Shown piece after piece: positions 36,902 to 47,608 of a stretch of DNA of 64,000 nt. The translations under genes were made by a program, and so were the position numbers. This DNA comes from Dryas octopetala. Lineage: Eukaryota; Streptophyta; Magnoliopsida; Rosales; Rosaceae. Below the pieces are notes generated by a model. That model had not been told where the DNA came from, searched no databases, and saw only the letters and a program-made list of their open reading frames with translations. The DNA is taken from positions 8,571,825 to 8,635,824 of the forward strand of contig OY992836.1 in assembly GCA_963921425.1 (NCBI GenBank). The letters run 5' to 3'. Positions within the stretch are counted from its first letter, which is position 1, and every line of letters begins with the position of its first letter.

Positions 36902-37469
36902 ACAAGTATTTCATGTGGTATTAGATCAAGAAATGAAAAATGAAAAATGAAAAATGAAATTAGACATTATCAGTTATATAATTTTTTTTGTCAGATAAAT
37001 GATTGTCATATTAACACTAATTTAACCTATTTATTATAGAAAATCTAGCTCGTATCATTTTCAATTTCGTTTAAAGGATCAACTTTATTTTATTAAATTA
37101 AAATCATGCTAGATAAAACAAAAAAATAACGAATGATAATTGAGGGGTTTTTTATTTATGATAAGTTCATAGTTTTTACTTTTTACTATCATAGTTGAGG
37201 GTTGAACTGGAAAATAATATTCAAATGGCCTATGGATATCAAATTCCTTGATGTTGAATGTTGTTCATCAACGGTCCATATTAGTGGTATTGTTTAAAAT
37301 GCGATGGTAGTTCAACACTGACTCAGTGCCCACGAATTTTTTTCCAACGCTGACTTGAAGTGGCAGTGAAATGGCTAGTCATAACAGCGGTAACGACAAA
37401 AAAACGCGTTAAAATAAAATAATTGCTAACGGGAGAACATAACAGTCAACCGAACCTAGCAAATCAAAG
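36902..37469. other. Intergenic DNA upstream of the ERF gene
   Basis: AT-rich stretch between the solo LTR and the ERF promoter. A short run of three gaaaaat-type tandem units lies near 36931-36958. No gene and no clear transposon ends. Confidence 0.5.
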
Positions 37470-38315
37470 ACAAACACGTGTAAAGCCTACGCTCCGCAGC
37501 AGACAACTGCCAGTCACTAAATACAATGAACGCACACGTGGCGCCTGATCATTGGGCGCCCACATCGAATAAAGGTATCTTTGCAGTTGACACTTGACGA
37601 GGCTAAGGGTGATTTAATTAAGGGAAAAAAACGTGGTTAGAGAGAGAAACCCACTGGCTTTTTTTTTTTGGTCTGAAGAAACCCACTGGCTTGAGGGTTA
37701 TATAAACAGAGAACAAGTTTCCCAACAAATGCAAGAGTGAAAAAAAACAAGTGAGGCCGCAAAAAAGAGTGATAGAGAGAAAGAGAGTCTTCTCCCATTT
37801 GCTTTCTGCAACTGTGTTTAATAATTTTCATTTCCTTTTTTATTTCCCCTTCTCCTCAAAACCCACTTCTCTTAATTCCTTTCTGTCATCGTCTGTCTTC
37901 CAAAGAATATATTTTGGGGCTTGTTTTTTTGGGATCTTGATTGGAAATTAGATCAATTGTGAGAAAAAAAAAAAAAAGCAAACCCAGAAGGGTGTTTCTG
38001 AAAGCCAGGTGATTCAGAATAGAGATCCAGGTTTTTCTCTTTGTTTTTTATTATAAAGTTTTAAGCTTTTCTTTGATCAACTGGAGGGTTTATTTTTGTC
38101 CCTCAGGTTTGTTCTTTAAGGTCTAGTGCAACAAAGGCTGTTTATTTAAGCCTCTTTTGTGCAAAAATCATTTTCTTGTTATCTGGGTTTTTTTTCTTGT
38201 TTCTTCTTGGAATTTTACCTGTTCTTTGATTTTGGAAAGAAACAGGTTGATTTTGAGAAAATATTAATTTTCTTTCAAATCTGTCTTGAGTTCTAGCTTA
38301 CCCTTTTGTAACAAC
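37470..38315 (+). promoter_or_regulatory. ERF promoter with ACGTG cluster, TATA box and leader
   Basis: A canonical TATA box tatataaa lies at 37699-37706, which places transcription start near 37730. Upstream are G-box/ABRE-type sites: CACGTG at 37475-37480, CACGTGGC at 37535-37542 and ACGTGG at 37631-37636. Such sites bind bZIP/ABF factors in drought, salt and light responses, consistent with known control of RAP2-4-type genes. The leader is about 585 bases, CT- and T-rich. A minimal upstream frame (atg caa gag tga, 37729-37740) sits at the predicted start and may not be in the transcript. No other upstream ATG was noticed. Confidence 0.65.
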
Positions 38316-39431
38316 ATGGCAGCAGCTATAGATATCTTCAGCAGCAGCAGCACAGTGACACCAGATTTATCAGATCCTTTGAGGGAAGAGCTCATGAAAG
38401 CACTTATGCCTTATATGAAAAGTGCTTCATCAACCTCTTCTTTAACATCTATTTCCTCTTCTATTTCTTCACCAACCTCCCCCTCTACTTCTTCATCTTT
38501 TTCTTCTTACCCTTCTCACACTTACTCTCCAGTCTACTCATCTCAGCCCAACTTGTACCCTGACTTCTGCTCACCATCTACCAACCCCATGTTTTCACAA
38601 GTGGGTGTTGAGCAAACAGGTTCAATAGGGCTTAACCAGCTCACCCCATCTCAAATTCTTCAAATCCAAGCCCAAATGGTACTCCAACAACACCAAGCAC
38701 AACAACAAAAGGAACAAATTGCTGCTCTAGGTTCAGCTCAGCTACAAAAAAACCAATACCAGCACCAAAATCCTCACACCCTTCACTTCCTTGGTCCCAA
38801 AGCCATCCCAATGAAGCAAGTTGGAACTCCTCCCAAACCCACCAAGCTCTACAGGGGAGTGAGACAGCGGCATTGGGGCAAATGGGTCGCAGAGATCAGA
38901 CTCCCCAAGAACCGAACCCGCCTCTGGCTTGGCACATTTGACACAGCCGAAGAAGCAGCTTTGGCTTACGATAATGCTGCTTATAAGCTCAGGGGAGACT
39001 TTGCTCGGCTCAATTTCCCTCATCTCAGTCACCAAGGGGCTCATGTCTCTGGCGAGTTTGGTAACTACAAGCCTCTCCATTCCTCAGTTGATGCGAAGCT
39101 CCAAGCAATTTGCGAGAGCTTGGCTGCTAATTTGCCGAAACAGGGGAATACAAGGGAGCCCTGTTCTGTGGCAGAGACAAAGCCAGTGATATCAGCTCCT
39201 TCAGAAGCCAATGTGGTCTTTAATGATTCATTCAAAATTGAATTGAAAGGTGAATTGGAGGAATTCTCTTCCTCATCTTCCCCGTCGCGCTCCGATGAGT
39301 GGTCAGCTGGGTCATCTTCCCCTGAATCCGACATTACATTCTTCGATTTCTCGGATTCTCAATGGGATGGGACTGAAAACTTTGGGTTAGAGAAGTACCC
39401 TTCAGTGGAGATTGATTGGTCTGCCATCTAA
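38316..39431 (+). CDS. RAP2-4: AP2/ERF transcription factor, RAP2-4 type (DREB A-6)
   Basis: A single uninterrupted exon of 371 residues. The start is the ATG of [12 protein letters not shown]; the open frame extends ten codons upstream but has no earlier ATG. Residues 8-95 are Ser/Thr/Pro-rich. A Gln-rich helix ([15 protein letters not shown]) follows near 115-130. The AP2 DNA-binding domain lies at about 179-235 ([45 protein letters not shown]), with the Val and Leu at recognition positions typical of the A-6 group. The basic KPTKL before it and [20 protein letters not shown] after it are conserved in this group. The acidic end, [13 protein letters not shown] to [14 protein letters not shown], is the family's activation motif. 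Members bind GCC and DRE elements in the nucleus and respond to light, drought and ethylene. It is intronless, as usual for the group. Assignment to the subfamily is firm; one-to-one orthology with RAP2-4 is not proven. Confidence 0.95.
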   Translation: MAAAIDIFSSSSTVTPDLSDPLREELMKALMPYMKSASSTSSLTSISSSISSPTSPSTSSSFSSYPSHTYSPVYSSQPNLYPDFCSPSTNPMFSQVGVEQTGSIGLNQLTPSQILQIQAQMVLQQHQAQQQKEQIAALGSAQLQKNQYQHQNPHTLHFLGPKAIPMKQVGTPPKPTKLYRGVRQRHWGKWVAEIRLPKNRTRLWLGTFDTAEEAALAYDNAAYKLRGDFARLNFPHLSHQGAHVSGEFGNYKPLHSSVDAKLQAICESLAANLPKQGNTREPCSVAETKPVISAPSEANVVFNDSFKIELKGELEEFSSSSSPSRSDEWSAGSSSPESDITFFDFSDSQWDGTENFGLEKYPSVEIDWSAI

Positions 39432-41357
39432 AGTCCTTATGATGTTGTAATCTTTGTCCATTTCTCTTAACTTTCTAGGTTGGGTTTTAGGTCCAGTTTG
39501 GTGCATCCAGCAGCTTCTGCAATGAGATTTTTGACATTTGCAGAGGTTTTGCTGAGTCCACTTATTATTAAGTGCAGTTATTAGTTTATAGGATTAAAGG
39601 GTCTGTAATATTATGTATGATTTCTCCATTTTGGTCTGCTGGTAATTTTTTTTCCCTTGCATGACCATGGAGATTTCTTGGTATGGGTTGGTTATCTTTT
39701 CAGGTCATTGTAATTAAACTGTCTCTTTGAATATATATTATTGTACTTTTTTTTTCTTCTCTGTATTTTGTGTAACATGGTGACCATGTGATGGTGTTTG
39801 ATTCTATCTTTATCCTTACAATGACATGATTGTGGTCACATTATTATCTTTGTACAGCAATGCTCCTTATCATAAACAGAGTTTCTCTGCGGCTATTTCC
39901 TTCTTGTTAATCAACAAGGCAATCAAACCGAAAATATACAATAATTGTCTTTTTCTTCTAAGAAAAAAAAGAGTTCTTATGGAAGGTGAAGTTTGGAAAA
40001 TTCCTAAAAAGTAATTAGAATATTATATTAATCTCCCTGATGAGCAGAGGTGAAGTTGAGCATCATGTACATTTACATTTTGCGTTCTGTATGATGAGGT
40101 TTTTAGGGGCTTGCACAAACTTTCTTTACCTTATTGGAAAAATTCAATACTTTGAGAAATCCAGGACACAAACAAGAGGGCTATAATGCTAAATAAAGGC
40201 CAAAAAATAATGCTAAATAAAGGCAAAGTCTGGGTCTAATTTTAATGCATTTAAGTCTAGTAATTAATGGCAGTACTATAGGTGCTATCATCCACATGCA
40301 GGGAACCAGAACAAACAAAGTATAGGAAATTATGTTAAATTGTGTTTCAATTAATTTATCTTGACCAGCTTAATATTTATGAGTTTTCCAAGAAATCTTT
40401 TGTTTGGATTTAGTCTGGCCAAATGGAAATTATGTTTCTCATCTATCCAGAGGTTTGTTATTTGAAACCAAGTCAAAATATGTAGAACAATCATATCCTT
40501 GTGAACCATTCTAATTATGAGAATATGTCATGTGCTGGGCTTAAAAGAGTAGTTAGCTAGATTCTAATAAACTTGCTAATTAATTAGATTTAGAACACTT
40601 CTATATATATATATATATATTTGCTATTTTAGAACAGGCTGTTTTTTTTTTTCATTGCCTATGAGTCTTACTTAAGTGGGACGTGAAAGGGCAAATCTAG
40701 GTTTAATATTTGTAAGAAAAACACCCTGTTGGATTGAGCATGAATGGTGTCTCTTGTGTAAGGAAGGCAAAAACATGGAGTTGCTCGAATACGAAATTTT
40801 TTGATTTAGGGGAAAACAAAGACAAGAAGGAAAATAATAAGAATCGAACTCTTTATGAAAATGTGAGGATATAAATATTTTATTACTAGAGTTGGAAGCT
40901 CCACATAATTGACTACAAAATTAGTTATGTGTATTTAACATAGTTACTAAAACTTAAATTGGTAATTGCCTAATTGGCAATGTTTGTGAAGTTTATTTTA
41001 CAAAATAAATCAAGCCAAATCATATGGAACGAGGTAGGAAATAAATAACTATTTGTATGAGAAATCGATCAAAGTTTAGAACAAGTCATGGGTATGACTT
41101 TAATTGGCAGCATTTGGTTCAGCAAGTTTAGAACATAGAGGGATAATGGAAGCATCTTGGATATCACCCCCCCCTACTTTGGTGGATTCTATAATTTTCT
41201 TATTTGCAGCTTTGAATTAATGAGAATGACAAGTGGGAATGGCCAAACCATGGGTTGCTGTTGAGCCCACTTTTCCGGCGCATAAAAATACATGCACACT
41301 ATCTTATCCCTTCAGGCTTGAGATAAGAATTGAAACCACCATCCCACAAGAAAGATT

Positions 41358-41363
<6 letters not shown>
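39432..41363. other. ERF 3' region and intergenic DNA
   Basis: The first 350 or so bases are the likely 3' untranslated region (no unique AATAAA; several near matches such as aattaaac near 39713). Beyond that the DNA is AT-rich with no supported gene. A short direct duplication (aatgctaaataaaggc, near 40184 and 40208) and a TA microsatellite at about 40602-40620 are the only repeats noticed. Confidence 0.5.

Positions 41364-41449
<86 letters not shown>
41364..41449. repeat. (GA)n microsatellite, about 86 bp
   Basis: Uninterrupted AG/GA repeat of about 43 units, the longest dinucleotide tract of the window. The Glu/Arg frame on the plus strand and the Leu/Ser frame on the minus strand are products of the repeat, not proteins. 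Confidence 0.98.
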
Positions 41450-41454
<5 letters not shown>

Positions 41455-42076
41455 ACATAAATTGGTTCAATAATATTCTATTCTTTCTTCTCAGCATGCA
41501 AAGACAAGTTCACACTACAAAAAATATTGATAAGGAATGAAAGAGACTCTGAAAGCCCATCCTGGGCCATGCATCAGGAATCTTTACAAAACTTGGCCAA
41601 GTCCTCTCCTTTCTTCATGACATTTGTCTTTTGAATATGATCTCAAATTTTTCTCTTTCTGAATTTGTGTTGATCACTTTACCTTCAATTTTGTCCAAAG
41701 CATCCAAAGTTAAGCCAAAAGGTGTGTGAATGGGAATGAAACATGCATCTTAAAGCCATTAAAGGGATTCCTTAGAGGGTGGAAAAAGGTGATGACCCAA
41801 GTTGGTTATCCACTTTACAGGTTTTAATGATGTGGCTTTGCTGTGAGGTGCCTTCAACTGTAATATAAGCTAAGATTCTATCACTGTCCTCTAATTCTAG
41901 CTGTCCTTAATCTAGAATTAAAGGTACCTTTTGAGGTTCAATGCCTAATCATAGACTATGATTTTAAATTGCACAAGGGAGGAAGGTAATCATGGTTCAA
42001 CATATATGTGGCCAAAAAGAAAATAATGGTAACAAATTAAAGAAAAAGGTAGGTAGCCATAAAGAGGAAGATGATG
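41450..42076. other. Intergenic DNA, no gene seen
   Basis: Ordinary AT-rich sequence between the GA tract and a fold-back element. No frame, repeat boundary or RNA gene was recognised. Confidence 0.5.
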
Positions 42077-42382
42077 AGTTAATTACACTTACACCTCTTG
42101 AAGTTTATTGTCTTTTCACATACACTCCTAGGGTTTCAAAAATTACACATACAGCCTTAAGGGTTCAAAATTATTGCATATAACCCCCTACAAGAGAAAA
42201 AAATAAATAAACAAAAAATAAAATATTTGTATTAAGATTGGACCTTACACTTTAAGTAATCTTATTAGGTCATTTAATCCCTTAGTATGCATTTTTGCAT
42301 AATTTTTCATCATTTTTTGTCTCATTATAAGGAATTATATGCAACAGCTTTGAAACCTCAGGAGCTGTAAGTGTAATTAATT
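42077..42382. mobile_element. Fold-back MITE, about 306 bp
   Basis: The left arm (agttaattacacttacacct) and the inverse of the right end (aattaattacacttacagct) pair. Further pairing is seen between atacagccttaagggttcaa and the gctttgaaacctc region. Target duplications are unclear. The arms recall the same broad class of AT-rich hairpin elements found at 26 and 60 kb. No coding content. Confidence 0.55.
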
Positions 42383-42913
42383 CAGAAAATGATCAATGGT
42401 TTCTCTGATCTTCAATGGTTTCTCTACTAGGGAAAAGGGAAACAATGAGTTATGCGTTACATGTGACGCACACGCAATGGCCATGAGAATGGAGTCATTA
42501 AACCAACCACCTGCTGTCTTTTACAATGAACATATAATTGGATTTTGAAATTTTAGGGGTATGTTTGGTAATGCCTTTATTTTTTTGTTTATTTGTTTTT
42601 TATTAAAGAGAGGGCTGAAGGAGAAGAGAATGAAAACAGAGATGAGAGATGAGAGACATTATTGAGTAGTTCTAAATTTAAAAATAAAATATTTTGGGAA
42701 CAATTTAGCTTCCAACCAAAAATTGACACGTGGAATAAAAGAGTATAAAGTCCAAAGCATAAGTATTAGTAGGGACTGGAGTTGTATGGGGGATAAATAT
42801 GGTAGAATGCTCACGAGCCTCAATGATATATGAGGCCAAAGGTGGACGAGCCTTGGAGCATCTCCAATGCATTTGGCAATCAACTGGTCTTATTTGTGGT
42901 GCTATGTAGCCCT
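42383..42913. other. Intergenic DNA with possible Tourist fragment
   Basis: A GAGCATCTCCAATGCATTTGGC-type phrase begins near 42856, a sequence often seen at PIF/Harbinger MITE ends. I could not find its partner, so it may be a broken remnant. The rest has no gene. Confidence 0.4.
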
Positions 42914-43126
42914 CAAAAAATATTGTGTGTGACTGTAAAATTATTTGGTATACTAACGTAGTGTTATCAATTTATTTAAATTATAACACGTGTATATTTA
43001 TTAATATCCAAAACTCTAAATCCTAAATAATACTAAAAAAAAATTATACACGTGTTATAATTTAAGTAAATTAGTAACTATGTCAACATACTACGTAGTG
43101 TTACAGTCATATACAATAATTTTTCC
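42914..43126. mobile_element. Fold-back MITE, about 213 bp
   Basis: The arms pair over about 85 bases each, around a centre near 43020. Words such as ttataacacgtgtata and gtgactgtaa occur on the left and as inverses on the right. Each arm carries a CACGTGT word. No target duplication was resolved and there is no coding content. Confidence 0.65.
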
Positions 43127-43904
43127 AAAATTTGACATCATCATTTATATATCAAATAACAAGATAAACAATAGTAAATTTTGGTTAACCCTTTAGTATA
43201 CCTTTTTTTTTTCTTAGGTCTAATCCACCATGTTTGTTTTTGTTGAGTTTAACCCTTGTTTTTTTTTTTTTTCATGGAAGTTGAGTTTAGCCCTTTAACT
43301 AGTATACAACTAAGTAAGTTTCTTTATTTTGCTTGATTAGTTATTTTTTTTTTCTTTCAAAAATTAGGTTTGTTATTCCCTAAATTGCCATTTTACCTAT
43401 TTAAGGTGTTTTTCAAAGAGTTATAAATGTTATTTGTTTAATCAATTAGCTCTATTTTAGTTAAATTTTCAAAATTTCAATTAGATTTTAAATTCATTTA
43501 TTGTATTCATAGATTTGATTCTTTTTTTAATCATTTCACAAATTAATTAAAATGCTGTTTTATTCTATTTGTATACACTATCAATATATTAGTGCACCTA
43601 CTAAAAATAATATATGTATTAGCACCTTTATCTTTTATCTAGCTAGGAGGGGAGAATTTGAACTTGAGAGCTCTCTAACATTGTGGAGAGAAATATCACT
43701 AGACACAGACTAGTTAGTTACCTACATGTATATTAGTGAACTTATTAAAATAAAATATTATTATTATATTAGTGCACCTACTAAAAAGAAGTGTGTTTAA
43801 TAAAATTATGTGAAATTGTCTCATAAGCATGTGAAAATTGTTCTTTTCTAAACCATGTGACAATTTAACATATTATTTTACTACTTCAATTGTTATTCCA
43901 AATA
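43127..43904. other. AT-rich intergenic DNA left of the LINE
   Basis: T-runs near 43207 and 43258, and short repeated phrases (agtgcacctactaaaaa near 43591 and 43770). No gene. The segment ends at the LINE target duplication. Confidence 0.5.
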
Positions 43905-44360
43905 ATGAGGTACATGATCCGTCTCTCTCTTTAAGCGATGAGATTTTTTTGCGCCAATATGGTGTTCCTTGTTCCAATCTCCTTCTCTCTTCGATCTTCC
44001 ATGGATCTTCGGCTTATGTTGCTTGTTATTCTTCTATGCCACTTATTTTCATGGGATTGTTCTCCTTCTTCAAAATTTCCTTCCCACTCAGACAGTCTCA
44101 CTCTAATTTGTGTTTCACTTTCTTCATTGTATCCTCTCCCTCTATTCTCCCTGATTATGTTCTTAATTTCCTCTTGATTTTGGTTTTCGATCAAGAGGTT
44201 TCTTCTTCCATACGTAATTTTCACTCGATTATGTTCTCTGGTTTCAAGTAGGGAAAATCTTGATTTGCTCTTCTTGTTTGGCTGCCACAAGTTTGTGCGC
44301 TGCAACATAGCTCTTGGTTTTGGACCTGAATTGGATTCATAAACCATATCAACAGTTGAT

Positions 44361-45800
44361 ATGCCTCCAATTAATGAATCTACTATAAGTCACAATTCTA
44401 TTAATGTAATTGCTGTGATTGTGGCAGAGAAAATGCCTAATATAGGTTTTATTATTGGAATTCTACTGAATTCTTGGAAGGATTATGGTGAGGTAACTAT
44501 GGTAGGAATCCAGGACAAACTTTTTTTGATTACTTGTGAGAGTGAGCTTGTTGCTAAGAGAATACTATATAGTGGTCCATGGTTTGTTAAGGGTTATTGC
44601 ATGAGTATTGTCCATTGGCCAGATTTGTGTGCAGTTAGTGATATTTATTTTACAGAAGTGCTCTATTGGGTCCATATTGATGGATGGCCCAGGGGTTTCA
44701 TGACTAGAAAGATTGCTTAGAAATGTGGCTAGAAATTGGACACTGTTGTTGAAGTGGAAGACCCATATGGTGTTTCCTCGTGGTCTAGTAAGGGTAAGGG
44801 TTCATGTTGATATCACCAAACCTTTTCAGGTTGGTTTTTACACTCCACAGGGTAATGAGCAAGTCTGGATTCTTGTTTGATATGAAAGGTTGTCAGACTT
44901 TTGCTATAACTATGGCAAATTGGGGCATTGCCTCCCTGATTGTGAGGATAATATTTATCATGATGAAGATGCAAATTGAGGTATGATGCTGAGCTCAGGG
45001 TTTCTATTGCACCTTAATTGGATTTCTTGCTCAAAAAGAAAGACAGTAACAAAAAATATGATCTATGGAGTAGCTTAGGCTCTGGTAAAGCTGCTATCAA
45101 AGAGACAAAGAGTCTGTAACTGATCACTTTTTAGACTTAAGTATGAAATGGCATGACTTGTAGTCTAAGGAGATTTAGAAGGCTAAGTCTAAGTCTTCCC
45201 TGGCTCAGTCATCTGCTCAATGTGAAGTTGTTAATGATGGTCTTTCTTACTTTTAGAAGTCTAAGAATTCGGTGACTACTACTACCAAAACAGTTAGAGT
45301 TGAGTCTCATTTCTAGACTGCTCTAGCTATACCTAAGACCCTTACACAAGTGTTCGTTGTTTGGGGTCTGAAACTGTTTATGAGATTAAGACCTTGAAAG
45401 TACATCATTTTGCTGACATTGAGACTGCATCATGAATGTTCCTCTAATACTGTGCAAGTGAAGCATCTTCCTGCTGAGTCAACTCTTGATGTTAATATTC
45501 TTGCTCCCTTTGATTATCAGATGCGTGAATCTTAGGAAATTGTGATTAGTTTAGCAAGGGTGTTTAAGACCTTGACTTAAAAAGATTGGGGGATACATGT
45601 CTTATTGAAAGGCCTTGTAAACAATAAAAAATGGATAATAATGTCCTTAGGTTGCTTGGACCTGCTGGAAGCTAGCTCTCAAATTATTATTAACCCTAAA
45701 ATTGCTGGCAGGAAGAGAGGTAGGCCTAAGAAGCTTTCTTCTATTTTACCTATGGATCATGTTGCTCTAGTAGTGAAGGGATTGTGGGATGTATAGGTGC
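44361..45800 (+). pseudogene. LINE ORF1 remnant (DUF4283 / zinc knuckle)
   Basis: Starts near MPPINESTISHN and shows the DUF4283 RNA-binding region (VTMVGIQDKLFLITCESELV, PWFVKGYCMSIVHW, YWVHIDGWPRGFM) in one frame. Beyond a frameshift near 44720 come the typical VRVHVDITKPF and CCHC-knuckle region (about 44880-44950) in other frames, then a basic GRKRGRPKK near 45709. In L1 elements ORF1 binds element RNA. At least three frame changes and several stops show it is non-functional. Confidence 0.75.
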
Positions 45801-47196
45801 AGTTGGGACATGACAGTTTGGTGGATAATGGTAAGGGCTTTGGTGACTAGCCAAAATCAGCTACCAAGTCATTATGAGAATATTGAGTTGGAACTATCAT
45901 GAAATTAAGACTACCCTAACAGTTCAGTTCTTAAAGGACATGAGGAATACATTTTGTCCCTCTATGATTTTCTTCTTAATGGAAACCAAAGTTCAAGTTA
46001 ATAAATTGGAAATACTTAAAAACTCATTGTTTTTCCCTAATAGCTATTATGTCTCCAGTTGGGTTATATGGTGGAACCAGGAGCTTGACATTACTATTCT
46101 AGATTCTTCAAAGAACATAATCAATCTTAAGGTGACAGTTAAGAATAAGAGAAAATCTTGGAGGGCCTCTTGCATTTATGGCTCTCCTGATGTGGATAGA
46201 CTAAGATTTTGGGATGCTCTCACTCTTTTTGTTGGTTCTATACTTGATAAGTGGTTGTGATTTGAAGATCTTATGTTATGGAATGTTGAAAAATAAGGGG
46301 GGAACTTGTTATGTTTTTAGAGATCTAGGGTTCCTTCAGAATTTTAAGATCGAGGATGGCTAATCTCTTGGACTTGGGATATAGTGGTTTGAAGTTTACA
46401 TGGGTCAATAAAAGAGATGGGGCTTGGGTGAAGGAAAGACTTGATAGAGCGGTCTCTAATCCTAGTTGGCTCTATTCACATCATAAAGCTCAAGTTTTAA
46501 ATTTACCCTATTTGGGATTTGATCATTCCCCATCCCCCATTGCTAATTGACACTGACTATGCTGAGATAAAGTCATCTAAATTGTTTAAGTTTGAGGCCA
46601 TATGGATGGCCAGTGAAGAGTGTGAGCAGGTAATTAAAGAGTTTTGGTATGAGAATCCTTTGGAATCTGGGGCATTAGATGGAAAAATAACCTCGGATGT
46701 TGTGCTAACAATCTGTCTTTATGGATCAAAAAGAAGTTTAGGAATAATAATGAGTAAATTAATTCACTTATGAAGCTATTTTATGTAGAGCAAAATGAAC
46801 TTTGTTTTGAGATGGATAAGGAAGTAATTTTTTCACTCACTAAGCAAATTAAGCTTCTATGAGATAGGGAGAAGATCTATTGGATGCAGAGATCTAAGGT
46901 GAGTTGGCTTAATCATGAGGATAAGAATACTAAGGAGGGTATATTCAATCTTGACTTTTAAAAACTTTAAAAGACTTTTGTTAAATTAAAAAGTCTGAGG
47001 ATATTCAATCATGATTTTCATAGACTTTTTAGGTATTCTATCATGACTTTCATAGATTTTAAAAGTCTATGAAAATTATGGGGTATTCAAAATGTTAATG
47101 ACTTTTAAAGATTTATCTAGATTATAGACTTTTGTGGACTTTTAGCTGTGAAGTTTAAGAGAAAAAAGTCTCTCTCAATTTCAAAAATGAGCAGAC

Positions 47197-47201
<5 letters not shown>

Positions 47202-47260
<59 letters not shown>
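47202..47260. repeat. (CT)n microsatellite, about 59 bp
   Basis: Uninterrupted CT repeat inside the Pack-type element, directly abutting the captured gene fragment. The base run just after it (gtgtggggat, 47261) is repeated at 47314-47323, hinting that slippage or template switching shaped this junction. Confidence 0.96.
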
Positions 47261-47263
<3 letters not shown>

Positions 47264-47276
47264 TGGGGATACATTG

Positions 47277-47608
47277 GACATGTTAGAAGATCATTTGAGC
47301 TTTGAACGCTACTTGTGTGGGGATGAACTGACGCTTGCAGATGTTTGTCTCTTCACTACTTTGATTCGGTTCGATCTTGTGTACAATGTGTTGTTTACAT
47401 GCACCAAGAGGAAGCTGCTTGAGTATCCTAACCTTCATGCTTATATGCGTGACATCTATCAAGTACTGCCTTTTTCACTCCAAAGCTAGTTATTGATTCA
47501 ATCTTTTTACTTGATTTCAATGGGAAAAGGACTAATTAAGCCCTTGGTTTGTTTTATGTACAGATTCCAGACGTTGCACGAACTTGCAATTTTGCTTCAA
47601 TTATGTGG
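47277..47608 (+). pseudogene. Captured glutathione S-transferase gene fragment
   Basis: Two exon pieces and one intron of a host gene sit inside the transposon. Exon piece 47277-47462 reads [20 protein letters not shown], continues [20 protein letters not shown] and ends [13 protein letters not shown]. The intron 47463-47563 (101 bp) keeps GT-AG ends. The second piece, 47564-47608, reads IPDVARTCNFASIM. This is the C-terminal helical domain of Xi-class glutathione S-transferases (glutathionyl-hydroquinone reductases); the family's LADxxLFxTLIRFDxVY motif is clear. The N-terminal thioredoxin-fold domain with the active Cys is absent, so no enzyme can be made. Reading is open across exon piece 1. 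Retention of the intron shows capture at the DNA level, not via mRNA. The parent gene is outside this window. Confidence 0.85.

Noticed and set aside
43838-44347. Overlapping 137-138-codon frames on both strands at the LINE's left end
   Set aside because: They lie in or across the border of the LINE 5' region (starting 43918), and neither has domain character.
47148-47489. 113-codon ORF with a Leu/Ser repeat followed by GST-like sequence
   Set aside because: The Leu/Ser part is translated CT microsatellite and the GST part is a captured fragment. The frame is not a gene.
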